Source: Roseomonas aerilata DSM 19363 | GTDB lineage: Bacteria > Pseudomonadota > Alphaproteobacteria > Acetobacterales > Acetobacteraceae | Assembly (NCBI RefSeq): GCF_000711725.1 | Contig: NZ_JONP01000001.1 | Coordinates: 534,757 to 598,756 of the forward strand | Reading direction: 5' to 3' | DNA: 64,000 nt | Part shown: positions 42,128 through 50,618 of the stretch, piece after piece | Layout: the number at the start of each line of letters is the position of its first letter | How positions within the stretch are numbered: the stretch's first letter is position 1 | Notes under the pieces: model-generated | The model's database searches: none | Told to the model about the DNA's origin: nothing | The model's input: the letters and a program-made list of their open reading frames with translations, nothing else | Program-made: the position numbers and the translations under genes

Positions 42128-43312
42128 ATGTCCGACCTACCGCTGATCCGCCTCCTTCCCGGCCGCAACCGCCGCGCCAAGGGCGGCCACCCCTGGATCT
42201 TCTCGAACGAGGTGGCGATGACGCCCGCCGCCCGCGCCATCCCGCCCGGCAGCACCGTCCGGGTGGAGGCCGATGACGGCGCCCGCCTCGGGGTGCACCA
42301 CTTCAACCCGCATTCCCTGATCGCCGCCCGCCGCCTCTCGCCCGACCCGGCGGCGGTGGTGGACGATGCCTTCTGGGGTGAGCGCCTGGGCGCGGCCCTG
42401 GCGCTGCGGGACCGCCTCTTCACGACGCCGCACTACCGTCTGGTCCATGCCGAGGCGGACGGCATGCCCGGCCTCATCCTCGACCGCTACGGCGACCTCG
42501 TGGCGCTCCAGGCGAATACGGCAGGGATGGAGGAGGCCACGCCCGCCATCCTGCGCGCCCTGGACGCGCTGATCGCCCCCCGCGCCGTGGTGGCGCGGAA
42601 CGAGGCCGGGGTGCGCGCGCTCGAAGGGCTGCCGGAGGTCACGCAGCTGCTCCGCGGCACCGATGCGACGGGCACCGTGGAGGAAGGTAGCGTCACCTTC
42701 TCGGTCGATCCCCTCGGCGGGCAGAAGACCGGCTGGTTCTTCGATCAGCGGGAGAACCGCGCCCGCGTCGCGCGCCTCGCGCGCGGGGAGGCGGTGCTCG
42801 ACGCCTTCTGCCACACGGGCGGCTTCGGCTTGCAGGCCGCGGCCGCCGGCGCCGCGCGCGTGACCCTGCTCGACCGCTCCGAGCACGCCCTGGCCACCGC
42901 CATGGAGACCGCCCGCCGCAACGGCCTGGCCGAGCGCGTGGAGGCCGTGCGCGGGGAGGCGATGGACACGCTGGAGCGGATGGGCCGCGAAGGCGCCCGT
43001 TTCGGCGTGGTGGTGGTCGATCCCCCTGCCTTCGCGAAAAGCCGCAAGGACATCCCGGCGGCCATCCGGGCCTATAACCGGCTGGCGCGCCTCGCCGCCG
43101 CGTTGGTGGCACCGGGCGGCTTCCTCTTCATCGCCTCCTGCAGCCACCACGTGCCCAGCGGGGAGTTTGCCGACACCGTTCTCGCCGGGCTGCACCGCGC
43201 GCGGCGGGATTCACGTATCCTGGCACTGACGGGCGCGGGGCCGGACCACCCGCTGCATCCGATGTTGCCTGAAAGTGCCTATCTCAAGGCACTCACTTTG
43301 CAGCTTTCCTAG
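42128..43312 (+). CDS. RlmI-like class I rRNA (cytosine-C5) methyltransferase
   Basis: A 394-residue SAM methyltransferase with an N-terminal PUA-like RNA-binding domain (RRAKGGHPWIFSNEVAM), a central domain with DGMPGLILDRYGD, and a C-terminal Rossmann domain: VLDAFCHTGGFGLQAAAAGA (motif I), VVVDPPAFAKSRKDI (motif IV) and FIASCSHHV with the catalytic-type Cys. RlmI methylates C1962 of 23S rRNA in E. coli; this protein has the same architecture and length. Position after the aldolase gene appears unrelated in function. Confidence 0.9.
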   Translation: MSDLPLIRLLPGRNRRAKGGHPWIFSNEVAMTPAARAIPPGSTVRVEADDGARLGVHHFNPHSLIAARRLSPDPAAVVDDAFWGERLGAALALRDRLFTTPHYRLVHAEADGMPGLILDRYGDLVALQANTAGMEEATPAILRALDALIAPRAVVARNEAGVRALEGLPEVTQLLRGTDATGTVEEGSVTFSVDPLGGQKTGWFFDQRENRARVARLARGEAVLDAFCHTGGFGLQAAAAGAARVTLLDRSEHALATAMETARRNGLAERVEAVRGEAMDTLERMGREGARFGVVVVDPPAFAKSRKDIPAAIRAYNRLARLAAALVAPGGFLFIASCSHHVPSGEFADTVLAGLHRARRDSRILALTGAGPDHPLHPMLPESAYLKALTLQLS

Positions 43313-43381
43313 CGGCAGACCGACGGCTTCCGGGCCGTTCGTGCCGCGGCTTGAATAGTCAGGGCGGCTGCCCAAATGGGC

Positions 43382-43405
43382 GCTATGTTAGCTTGCTACG
43401 ATAGC
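43382..43405. promoter_or_regulatory. 24-base MarR operator
   Basis: An almost perfect palindrome: GCTATGTTAGC (43382-43392) TT GCTACGATAGC (43395-43405), with only two paired positions mismatched. It ends 5 bases before the marR start codon. The marR-type gene and its efflux genes follow, so this is the likely self-regulatory site. Confidence 0.72.
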
Positions 43406-43410
43406 CGGCC

Positions 43411-43881
43411 ATGGCACTGAAGGCGGAGTTCGTGCTCGCGCTCCGCCGCGTCACCCAGAAGTGGCGCACGCGGTGGGACGCGGCGTTGCGCGACAGCGGG
43501 CAGACGCTCGGCCGGGCCCGCGCACTGATGCTGCTTTCGGAAGCCGGCGGCGGCGCCATGCAGCGCGACCTCGCGGCGGGGCTCTCGGTCGAGCACCCGA
43601 CCCTCGTTCGCCTCCTCGACGGGCTCGAGCGGCAGGGGCTCATCCGCCGCGAGCCCGCGCAGGGGCGGGCGAACCGAATCCGCCTGACCGAAGAAGCCTG
43701 CCCCGTGGTCGAGGCGGTGAACCGCGTCTCCGAAGCCCTGCGCGAGCGCGTGCTGGCCGGCATCCCCGAGGGCGACCTCGAGACCGCCCTGCGCGTGCTC
43801 GGCCAGATTTCCGCGAACCTGGAGGGCCTCGGCCCCGTTGAGCCGTTGCAGGACGCCGCGTCCGAGGAGGCAGGATCGTGA
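43411..43881 (+). CDS. MarR-family transcriptional regulator
   Basis: A 156-residue winged-helix regulator. The core covers residues about 30-115, with MQRDLAAGLSVEHPTLVRLLDGLERQ as helix-turn-helix and the wing LIRREPAQGRANRIRLTEE. It is first in an operon with an EmrB-like transporter (start overlapping this stop as GTGA) and an EmrA-like adaptor, so it most likely represses the pump and responds to exported compounds. A strong palindrome overlaps its 5' end. Confidence 0.92.
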   Translation: MALKAEFVLALRRVTQKWRTRWDAALRDSGQTLGRARALMLLSEAGGGAMQRDLAAGLSVEHPTLVRLLDGLERQGLIRREPAQGRANRIRLTEEACPVVEAVNRVSEALRERVLAGIPEGDLETALRVLGQISANLEGLGPVEPLQDAASEEAGS

Positions 43882-45497
43882 GCGATACCGACCAGCCCCG
43901 TCCGGAGGCGCCCGCCACACCTCCCGCGCCACCGCCCGGGCCGGACCGGATCGTCCCCGGGCACCTGCTGGTCTACGCCCTCGCCTCCCTCACCTTCGGG
44001 CTGACGCAGGGGCTGGGGAACAACCTCGTGGCGGCGAACCTTCAGGCGGTCCAGGCGACCTTCGGGGCGACCACGAACGAGGCGGTCTGGCTCACGGCGG
44101 CCTACAGCTCCACCAGCATCACGGCCTCCATCCTTCTCTGGAAGCTGCGGACGCAGTTCGGCCTGCGGCTGGTGGCGAAGGTCAGCCTCATCTTCATGGT
44201 GGTGCTCTCCCTCGCCCATGTGGTGGTCACGGAGCTTGGGGCCGCGGTCATCCTGCGCGCGGTCGCCGGCTTCGCGGGGGCAATGCTGAACACGCTTGCC
44301 TTCCTCTATGTGCTGGAGGCGATGCCGGCGAAGCACAAGCTGACCACGGGCATCGCGCTCGGGCTGGCGGGCTCACAGATCGCAGTGCCGCTGGCGCGGC
44401 TGGTCTCGCCGAGCCTTCTGGACATCGGTCTCTGGCCGCAGCTGAACCTGCTGGAGCTGGCGCTCTCCCTCCTGTCGCTGGCCTGGGTCTACATGCTGCC
44501 GATCACGCCGCCGCCGCGCGCGAAGGTCTTCGACCGGGTGGACGCGATCAGCCTGCCGCTCCTGATCGTGGGCATGGGGCTGATCGCCGTCGTGCTCAGC
44601 CTCGGGCGCTACTACTGGTGGACCGAGGCGCCCTGGCTCGGCGTCTGCCTCGCCCTCGGCATCGGCCTGCTGACCCTCCTCGTCCTGGTGGAGCTGAACC
44701 GGGAGCGGCCGCTGGTGAACCTGCGCTGGCTCTCCTCCAGGGACATGATCCTCTTCGGCGGATCGATGTTCTTCGCCCGCTTTGTCCTGTCGGAGCAGAC
44801 GACGGGCACCATCGGCTTCTTCCAGAACCTCGGCCTGCTGAACGAGCACATGACGGGAATGCTCTGGGTGGTTTTCGCCGCCACCTTCGCGGGCTTCATC
44901 CTCGTCGCGCCAATCAACAAGCCCGAGAATCGCGCCGCCATCCACATGGTCGCCCTCGCGCTGATCGCCATCGGCGCCTTCATGGAGAGCCGGGCCACCA
45001 ACCTGACGCGCCCGCAGGACGTCCTCCTCGCCCAGGCGCTGGTCGCCTTCGGGGGCGCGATCTTCCTGCCGCCCGCGGTCGGCTGGAGCTTCGCCCACAC
45101 CCTCCGCTGGGGCATCCAGCACCTGACCAGCTTCTTCGCGGTCTTCCTTGCCTCCCAGACGCTTGGCGGCCTGCTCGGCTCCGCGGCCCTCGGAACGCTC
45201 GTCACGGTGCGGGAGAAGTTCCATTCCAACCAGATCGTCGAATCCCTGACGCTGGCCGACCCGGTCGTGGCCCAGCGCATCCAGCAGTATGGCGGGACCT
45301 ATGCCCGGGTGCTCGGCGACCCGGCGCTCCGCAGCGCGGAGGGTTCGGCCCTGCTCGCCCAGGTCGCCACGCGGGAATCCTATGTCCTCGCCTACAACGA
45401 CCTCTTCCTCGTGGTGGGCATCGTCTCGGCGCTCCTACTCGTCGGCCTCATCATCAATCAGCTCGTCATCCGGCACAGCCGTGAGCAGACGGCATGA
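43878..45497 (+). CDS. DHA2-family MFS multidrug efflux transporter (EmrB-like)
   Basis: A 539-residue, 14-helix proton-driven drug exporter. Recognisable are the first-helix LLVYALASLTFGLTQGLG, the motif-A region ITASILLWKLRTQFGLRLV, and many hydrophobic segments up to VSALLLVGLIINQLV. The start GTG 43878 overlaps the marR stop. An EmrA-like membrane-fusion gene follows 21 bases later; no TolC-type outer-membrane gene is in the operon. Substrates may be lipophilic acids or drugs (known of the family). Confidence 0.9.
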   Translation: MSDTDQPRPEAPATPPAPPPGPDRIVPGHLLVYALASLTFGLTQGLGNNLVAANLQAVQATFGATTNEAVWLTAAYSSTSITASILLWKLRTQFGLRLVAKVSLIFMVVLSLAHVVVTELGAAVILRAVAGFAGAMLNTLAFLYVLEAMPAKHKLTTGIALGLAGSQIAVPLARLVSPSLLDIGLWPQLNLLELALSLLSLAWVYMLPITPPPRAKVFDRVDAISLPLLIVGMGLIAVVLSLGRYYWWTEAPWLGVCLALGIGLLTLLVLVELNRERPLVNLRWLSSRDMILFGGSMFFARFVLSEQTTGTIGFFQNLGLLNEHMTGMLWVVFAATFAGFILVAPINKPENRAAIHMVALALIAIGAFMESRATNLTRPQDVLLAQALVAFGGAIFLPPAVGWSFAHTLRWGIQHLTSFFAVFLASQTLGGLLGSAALGTLVTVREKFHSNQIVESLTLADPVVAQRIQQYGGTYARVLGDPALRSAEGSALLAQVATRESYVLAYNDLFLVVGIVSALLLVGLIINQLVIRHSREQTA

Positions 45498-45518
45498 AGA
45501 TCAACCGGTAATCCCCTG

Positions 45519-46595
45519 ATGTTCCCGAAGTTCAGCCCTGCCCGCGCGACGATCCCGGCCCTGGTGGTGGGCCTGCTCGCGGTCCTGCTCATCCTCTACA
45601 CTTGGCGGCTGCCGCCCTTCACCTCCTCGGTCCAGACGACTGATGATGCCTATGTGCGCGGCCTCGTCACGGTGGTGAGCCCGCAGGTCGCGGGCTACAT
45701 CGTCGATATCCCGGTGCGCGACTACGCCGAGGTGCGCGAGGGCGCGCTCCTCGCCCGGATCGACGACCGCATTTTCCAGCAGCGCCTCGCGCAGGCGCGC
45801 GCGCAGCTCTCCACCGCCCAGGCGGCGCTCGCCAACCTCGACGTGCAGCGCCGGACGAAGGAGGCCAGCATCGAGGTCTCCCGCGCCGGAATCGAGAACG
45901 CCCAGGCCGTGCTCACCAAGGCGCAAGCCGATGAGCGCCGGATCGCTCCACTGATCGAGGCGAACATCCAGTCCCGCGCCCAGGGCGACCAGGTGCGCGC
46001 GGCCCTCCGGCAGGCCGAGGCCGGCCTCGCCCAGTCCCAGGCCTCCGAAACCGTCGCCCAGCAGTCCCTCGCCGAAACCCTGGCGACGCGCCCCGGCCTT
46101 GAGGCGGCTGTGCAGAACGCCGAGGCCGCGGTTCATCTCACGGAGATTGACCTGCAGAACACCCGCATCCTCGCGCCGGGCAATGGGCGCCTGGGCGAGG
46201 TGGGCGCCCGCGTCGGGCAGTACGTGACCGCCGGCACGCAGATCACCTCCCTCGTGCCCGAGCTGCGCTGGGTGGTAGCCAACTACAAGGAGACCCAGCT
46301 CGCGGGCATGCAGGTGGGTCAGCCCGTCACCTTCCAGGTGGACGCCCTCCAGGGTGCGCAGCTCGCCGGGCGGGTGGAGCGCTTCTCCCCGGCCACGGGC
46401 TCCGAGTTCAGCGTCATCCGTGCCGACAACGCCACCGGCAACTTCACCAAGGTGGCCCAGCGCCTGCCCGTGCGGATCGCCATCGATGCCGGCCAGCCCC
46501 TGGCGGACCGCTTGGCACCGGGCATGTCCGTGGTGGTGCGCATCGACACGGCGAGCGCGCCGGCTCCCGCTGGGCCGGCCATGGCTCAGGATTGA
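45519..46595 (+). CDS. HlyD-family membrane-fusion protein (EmrA-like)
   Basis: A 358-residue periplasmic adaptor with one N-terminal anchor (IPALVVGLLAVLLILYTW). The barrel-sandwich halves are TTDDAYVRGLVTVVSPQVAG and LQNTRILAPGNGRLGEVG, separated by about 100 residues of coiled-coil hairpin. The beta-barrel part holds RWVVANYKETQLAGMQVGQP. It links the EmrB-like pump to an outer-membrane channel encoded elsewhere. Confidence 0.92.
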   Translation: MFPKFSPARATIPALVVGLLAVLLILYTWRLPPFTSSVQTTDDAYVRGLVTVVSPQVAGYIVDIPVRDYAEVREGALLARIDDRIFQQRLAQARAQLSTAQAALANLDVQRRTKEASIEVSRAGIENAQAVLTKAQADERRIAPLIEANIQSRAQGDQVRAALRQAEAGLAQSQASETVAQQSLAETLATRPGLEAAVQNAEAAVHLTEIDLQNTRILAPGNGRLGEVGARVGQYVTAGTQITSLVPELRWVVANYKETQLAGMQVGQPVTFQVDALQGAQLAGRVERFSPATGSEFSVIRADNATGNFTKVAQRLPVRIAIDAGQPLADRLAPGMSVVVRIDTASAPAPAGPAMAQD

Positions 46596-46618
46596 GCGTG
46601 AGGCCGGCTCTGGCTGCT

Positions 46619-46675
46619 CCTGGAGAGGGCTCTGCCCTCTCCAGGCCTCACCCGCCAAGGGCCTGAGGCCCTTGG
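46619..46675. repeat. Two adjacent perfect hairpins, REP-like intergenic element
   Basis: First hairpin: 12-bp arms CCTGGAGAGGGC (46619-46630) and GCCCTCTCCAGG (46634-46645). Second: 9-bp arms CCAAGGGCC (46655-46663) and GGCCCTTGG (46667-46675). Both have 3-base loops. The pair sits in a gap between convergent genes, as repeated extragenic palindromes do. I recall similar hairpins in related genomes but cannot check copy number here. Confidence 0.6.
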
Positions 46676-46802
46676 ATCCCCGGCTGACTGGCGCGGATGC
46701 GGTGGTCGAGGGCCGACTTCTTCTTCTGACCCCCTTCCTGCCTTTAGAGGCACGTCACCCTTCAAACCCTTCAAGTCGAAGAAAAAGATGATGGTGAGGG
46801 GG

Positions 46803-46838
46803 CTGGGGAGAGGAAGCATTCCTTCTTCCTTTCCCCAG
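46803..46838. other. Imperfect hairpin between convergent genes
   Basis: CTGGGGAGAGGAA (46803-46815) pairs with TTCCTTTCCCCAG (46826-46838) with one G-T wobble. There is no T-run. It could slow transcription of either flanking gene or be the far arm of the repeat element upstream. Confidence 0.4.
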
Positions 46839-46857
46839 CGTCACCAGCGCCGAAGGA

Positions 46858-47958
46858 TCAAAGAAAGCGCGCCCGAAGATCGACGCTGTCGCGCTGACCA
46901 AGGGCGTCGCGGTTCTCCTGCAGCCAGCTCTCGGCAGCAGCGCGGCCGTTCTCCCGCAGGCTGGTCAGGAACTCCCAGTCACCGTTGTATTTGCTGCTCA
47001 TCCCGAGCTTTCTCATCCGCTCCTCGTCCTCGATGAGGTGGACGAAGAGGCGCTGGTAGCGCGGCGGCTTGAGCACGCCCTGCTCGACGAGGCGCTGCAC
47101 GAACTCGATGGCCCTCATCTCGTACATGAGCGAGGCGTTGAAGCTGATCTCGTTCACCCGCGTGTTGATGTCCTGAACCGTCTGCGGGATGTCCGGGCGG
47201 TTCAGCGGGTTGATGCCGACGAGCACGATGTCCGGCGGCCCGCCGCTGTCGTAGAGCGGCCAGAGGGCCGGATTTCCCAGGAACCCGCCGTCCCAGAAGG
47301 CTTCGCCGTCGATCTCGACGGCGCGGAACAGGGCGGGAAGGCAGGCGGAGGCCAGCAGGGCATCCTGGGTGACCTCGTGGCGCGCGAAGACGCGCGGCTT
47401 GCCCGTCCGGACATTGGTGGCGGTGACGAAAAGGCGGGGCGCTTCCGGGTGAGCGCAGAGGACGCTCATGTCCAGCACCGCCTCGAGGACCTTCCTCAAG
47501 GGGTTCATGTTCAACGAAAAAGGATCAAGCTGATAGGGCGAGAAGGCGCGGGTGACGGCGTCGAAGGCCTGCCAGGCGAAGCCATTGCTGAGATCCGGCC
47601 CCCAGAGGATCCGCTCGAAAGGGTTGTTCCGAAGCGGGCTGAAGGCCGCCCGCGCGCCGATCTCGCCCCAGAGCTTGTCCAGCAGGGCCTGGGCCCCGGC
47701 GCGGCCGCCAGCAGCCATCCCCTGCACGAAGGCGGCGCCGTTGATCGCGCCGGCCGAGGTGCCGGAGATAGCGGCGACCTCGATGCTCTCCTCCTCCAGC
47801 AGGCGCAGCAGCACGCCCCAGGTGAAGGCGCCGTGGGTGCCGCCGCCCTGCAGGGCGAGGTTGATCCGCCGCGGCTGCTGAGGGCGCGCAACGGCCGGGG
47901 AGGCCGGCGTGCCCTCGATCGGCGGCAGTCCCTCCTCGCCGGCCCCCTCCGTGGTCAA
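46858..47958 (-). CDS. Patatin-like phospholipase
   Basis: A 366-residue patatin-fold lipid acyl hydrolase with a Ser-Asp dyad. The oxyanion loop is LALQGGGTHGAF (G38-G40), the nucleophile S68 in ISGTSAGAI, and the Asp D223 in FWDGGFLGNP. The C-terminal 120 residues, with NPLNRPDIPQTVQDINTRVNEISF, match the extension found in this alphaproteobacterial group. The start is TTG 47958, overlapping the stop of bdhA as TTGA; no better start exists and the longer frame runs through bdhA. Coupling to 3-hydroxybutyrate dehydrogenase suggests a role in lipid or polyhydroxybutyrate turnover (inference). Confidence 0.87.
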   Translation of the reverse strand: MTTEGAGEEGLPPIEGTPASPAVARPQQPRRINLALQGGGTHGAFTWGVLLRLLEEESIEVAAISGTSAGAINGAAFVQGMAAGGRAGAQALLDKLWGEIGARAAFSPLRNNPFERILWGPDLSNGFAWQAFDAVTRAFSPYQLDPFSLNMNPLRKVLEAVLDMSVLCAHPEAPRLFVTATNVRTGKPRVFARHEVTQDALLASACLPALFRAVEIDGEAFWDGGFLGNPALWPLYDSGGPPDIVLVGINPLNRPDIPQTVQDINTRVNEISFNASLMYEMRAIEFVQRLVEQGVLKPPRYQRLFVHLIEDEERMRKLGMSSKYNGDWEFLTSLRENGRAAAESWLQENRDALGQRDSVDLRARFL

Positions 47959-48746
47959 GAGGCGGTCCAGGCGCCGTCGATAGAGAGGGCGGCGCCGTTC
48001 ACCGCGCCGCTGTTCGGGCCGCAGAGATAGACCGCCATGCCGGCGACCTCCTCCACCTCGACCCAGCGCTTGCTCGGCTGCTTCTCCAGTAGGAAGTCGG
48101 TCAAGGCGACCTCCTCCGGAACGTTGTGCTGCTTGGCCAGCGGCGGGATCTGCGCCTCGGCAAGGGGCGTGCGGACGAAGCCGGGGCAGATGGCGTTGCA
48201 GGTCACGCCCGTGCGCGCGATCTCGATCCCGACCGTCTTGGTCAGCCCGACCACCCCGTGCTTCGCCGTGACATAGGCCGCCTTGAAGGGCGAGGCGACG
48301 AGGCCGTGGGCGGAGGCGATGTTGACGATCCGCCCCCAGTTGCGCGCCTTCATGCCGGGCAGCAGCGCCTTGATCGCGTGGAAGTTGGAGGAGAGGTTGA
48401 TCGCGAGGATCGCGTCCCACTTCGCCTCCGGGAACTCCTCCACCGGGCTGGTGAACTGGATCCCCGCGTTGTTCACGAGGATATCGACCCTCCCGAGGGC
48501 GGCGGTGGCGTCCGCGCACATCCCGCGGACGGCGGCGGCGTCCGAGATGTCGGCGGCCGAATAGGGCGTCTCGCCGCCCTGGATGGCAGCGACCTCGTCG
48601 CGCGCGGCTTTGATCGCCTCGGGCGTGCCGAAGCCGTGCAGCATCACCCGCGCCCCCTCCCGCGCGAAGGCGAGGGCGATGGAGAGGCCGATCCCGCTGG
48701 TGGAGCCGGTGACGAGAGCCGTGCGGCCCTCCAGGAGCTTGATCAT
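47955..48746 (-). CDS. bdhA: 3-hydroxybutyrate dehydrogenase
   Basis: A 263-residue short-chain dehydrogenase that oxidises D-3-hydroxybutyrate to acetoacetate with NAD, used when polyhydroxybutyrate is consumed. Motifs are TALVTGSTSGIGLSIA (cofactor), NNAGIQFTSPVEEFP, the catalytic SAHG...Y-x3-K stretch (NIASAHGLVASPFKAAYVTAKHG) and CPGFVRTPLAEAQI, which together are typical of BdhA. The patatin gene downstream overlaps its stop. Confidence 0.93.
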   Translation of the reverse strand: MIKLLEGRTALVTGSTSGIGLSIALAFAREGARVMLHGFGTPEAIKAARDEVAAIQGGETPYSAADISDAAAVRGMCADATAALGRVDILVNNAGIQFTSPVEEFPEAKWDAILAINLSSNFHAIKALLPGMKARNWGRIVNIASAHGLVASPFKAAYVTAKHGVVGLTKTVGIEIARTGVTCNAICPGFVRTPLAEAQIPPLAKQHNVPEEVALTDFLLEKQPSKRWVEVEEVAGMAVYLCGPNSGAVNGAALSIDGAWTAS

Positions 48747-48787
48747 GACCCAGGAATCCCGGTTCGTTGCGGCGCGAAGGTAAAGGC

Positions 48788-50107
48788 CTAAGGCAGCCGC
48801 TTCGCAATCCCTGCCAGCCAGCGCACTGCCGGGCGGGCGAGGTCGGGCGCGCGGTGTTCCAGCGCGGCGCGGGCGATGGCGGCGGAGAGGGTGGGGTGGG
48901 GCAGGGCGGCCGCCGCCAAGTCCGAGACCGGCCGGCCGAGCGCTAGGGCGAGCATCCCCGCCATCTCCAGCCCGCCCGGCGCGAGCAGCCCGGCGCCGGA
49001 GAGATGGCCGCGCCGGTCCACGCGAAGGGTCACAAGCCCCTCCGCGCCCTCGGCGGAGGCGCGGGCCGTGTCCGCCAGGGGCCAGCGGAGGGTCTCGTCG
49101 CCTTCCGAGGGAGCACCGATCTCCACGAGGGCGGGATCGGTGCGGATGGCCCGGACCGGCGCCGGCGGGTGGCTGGCTCCCGGCACGCGGAAGAGCATGC
49201 TGCGGGCGAGGATGCCGAGGTCGCCCGCGCCCGGGCGGCCGATGGCACCCCCCGCGGCCCAGACCCGGCGATTGCCGCCAACGCGCAGCCCGCCATCCAC
49301 CGCCGGCACGGCGCCATCGATCCCGGCCGCCGCCAGGTCGAGCCCCACGAGATGCGGGCTGCGCCCAAGGGCGACGAGAAGATGCGAGCCCTCGAGCGCC
49401 GATCCATCCGAGAGGCGCAGCAGCACGCCATCCGCGGTTCGCTTCACGGAGGCGGGTTCCGCCCCGTCGATCAGCACCACGCTGTCCCGCTCCAGCGCCC
49501 TGGTGAGGCCGCGGGCAAGGTCCGGATCGGCCGCGGGGGCGATACGGGACGCGACGACGAAGGCGCGTGCGCCGAGGCGGGCGAAGGCCTGAGCCAGCTC
49601 CAGCCCTGGGCCCTCGCCGCCAAGCACGATCAGGTCGGAGGGAAGCGCCCCCAGCCCATGAGCCGTGTCGGCAGTGAGGTAGGGCACCGTCTCCAGCCCC
49701 TCAAGCGCCGGCACGACGGGGGAGGAACCAGTAGCGATGAGGGCGCGGCGGAAACGCCAGGCGCGGCCGGCGGCGGCCAGCGTGTCGGGCGAGTCGAAGC
49801 GGGCGGCGGCGCGGACGACCTCCACCCCCATGGCCTCGAAGCGCGCCTGGGTGGATTCCGGGGCGGCGTCGGCGGCGGCCTCGGCCATGCGCGCGCGGAT
49901 AGCGGCCCAGTCCGGCACCGGCGCGCCGGCCGCGGTGCGGGCGGCCACCGCGCGCAGCGCCGCCTGGGCCACGGCGGGCTCCTCCGCCTCGCCGCCCATG
50001 GGGCCGCGTTCGAAAAGGGTCACGCGAAGGCCGAGGGCGGTGGCGAGGCCCGCGATGCCTCTCCCGGTCGGCCCCGCGCCGATCACGGCGATGTCCGTCT
50101 CTGCCAT
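48788..50107 (-). CDS. Pyridine nucleotide-disulfide-type flavoprotein lacking redox cysteines
   Basis: A 439-residue FAD/NAD(P) oxidoreductase of the dihydrolipoamide/mercuric reductase architecture. It has the FAD motif IAVIGAGPTGRGIAG, ALIATGSSPVVPALEG, the NAD(P) motif LIVLGGEGPGLELAQAF and an FAD-ribose block VWAAGGAIGRPG, plus the C-terminal dimer domain. At the place of the normal C-x4-C disulfide the sequence reads GPMGGEAEEPAVAQ, with no Cys. The usual C-terminal His-x4-Glu pair is also altered (LPHPTLSAAI). The start is ATG 50105-50107. It probably has oxidase, NAD(P)H dehydrogenase or binding activity without a dithiol step. Confidence 0.8.
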   Translation of the reverse strand: MAETDIAVIGAGPTGRGIAGLATALGLRVTLFERGPMGGEAEEPAVAQAALRAVAARTAAGAPVPDWAAIRARMAEAAADAAPESTQARFEAMGVEVVRAAARFDSPDTLAAAGRAWRFRRALIATGSSPVVPALEGLETVPYLTADTAHGLGALPSDLIVLGGEGPGLELAQAFARLGARAFVVASRIAPAADPDLARGLTRALERDSVVLIDGAEPASVKRTADGVLLRLSDGSALEGSHLLVALGRSPHLVGLDLAAAGIDGAVPAVDGGLRVGGNRRVWAAGGAIGRPGAGDLGILARSMLFRVPGASHPPAPVRAIRTDPALVEIGAPSEGDETLRWPLADTARASAEGAEGLVTLRVDRRGHLSGAGLLAPGGLEMAGMLALALGRPVSDLAAAALPHPTLSAAIARAALEHRAPDLARPAVRWLAGIAKRLP

Positions 50108-50411
50108 GCTGTTCCCATCCGGTGCGGCCGCAGGGATAACGCGGTTCTGTGGGAAGGATAGGGGGCCAGGGCGCAAGGCCGGCCCACGCTTTGGTTGACG
50201 CGGGAGCGGCCCTCTACCTATACACCGCCACCCGCGCCGGGCATCCCGCCGCGGCCGCCCGCGTCCGTGCCCGCTCAGCGGGGCGGTGGCCGGGAGGCCG
50301 GAAGATCGGAATGCCAGGCGGAAGCGGTCCGGTCCCGCCGGCCCGACGCGACACCACCACGCCGCCGCGCCCCGATCCAGGCCGGCCAGCACCCAGACGG
50401 AGCGACCTGCC
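50108..50411. other. 304-base gap upstream of rpmH
   Basis: No gene seen. It contains the rpmH promoter (50195-50223) and then a GC-rich leader of about 180 bases with no obvious terminator or riboswitch pattern. A frame of 86 residues that ends with L34 uses this leader but is not the true start. Confidence 0.45.
50195..50223 (+). promoter_or_regulatory. Promoter of rpmH-rnpA-yidD-yidC-yihA
   Basis: TTGACG (50195-50200), 17 bases, CTATAC (50218-50223): close to the alphaproteobacterial consensus TTGAC-N17-CTATAT. It precedes rpmH by about 190 bases. Confidence 0.7.
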
Positions 50412-50546
50412 GTGAAGCGTACCTATCAGCCCTCGAAGCTCGTCCGGAAGCGGCGCCACGGCTTCCGCTCCCGCATGGAGACGGTGGGCGGCCGCAAGGT
50501 CATCGCCAACCGCCGCTCCAAGGGCCGCGCGAAGCTCTCGGCCTGA
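50412..50546 (+). CDS. rpmH: Ribosomal protein bL34
   Basis: A 44-residue, very basic large-subunit protein. The whole family pattern is present: [20 protein letters not shown] followed by a [23 protein letters not shown] end. The start is GTG 50412. First gene of the classic rpmH-rnpA-yidD-yidC group. Confidence 0.97.
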   Translation: MKRTYQPSKLVRKRRHGFRSRMETVGGRKVIANRRSKGRAKLSA

Positions 50547-50618
50547 GCGCCCCAAGGGTCCGGTAACCAGGGCTCCAAGGATGGGGCGCCGGCGATGGCG
50601 CCCCAGCGCGGTAAAGCC

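Noticed and set aside
46858..48807. A single 649-codon gene fusing bdhA antisense-frame sequence to patatin
   Set aside because: The first part is an alternative frame of bdhA; the patatin domain starts at the TTG at 47958.
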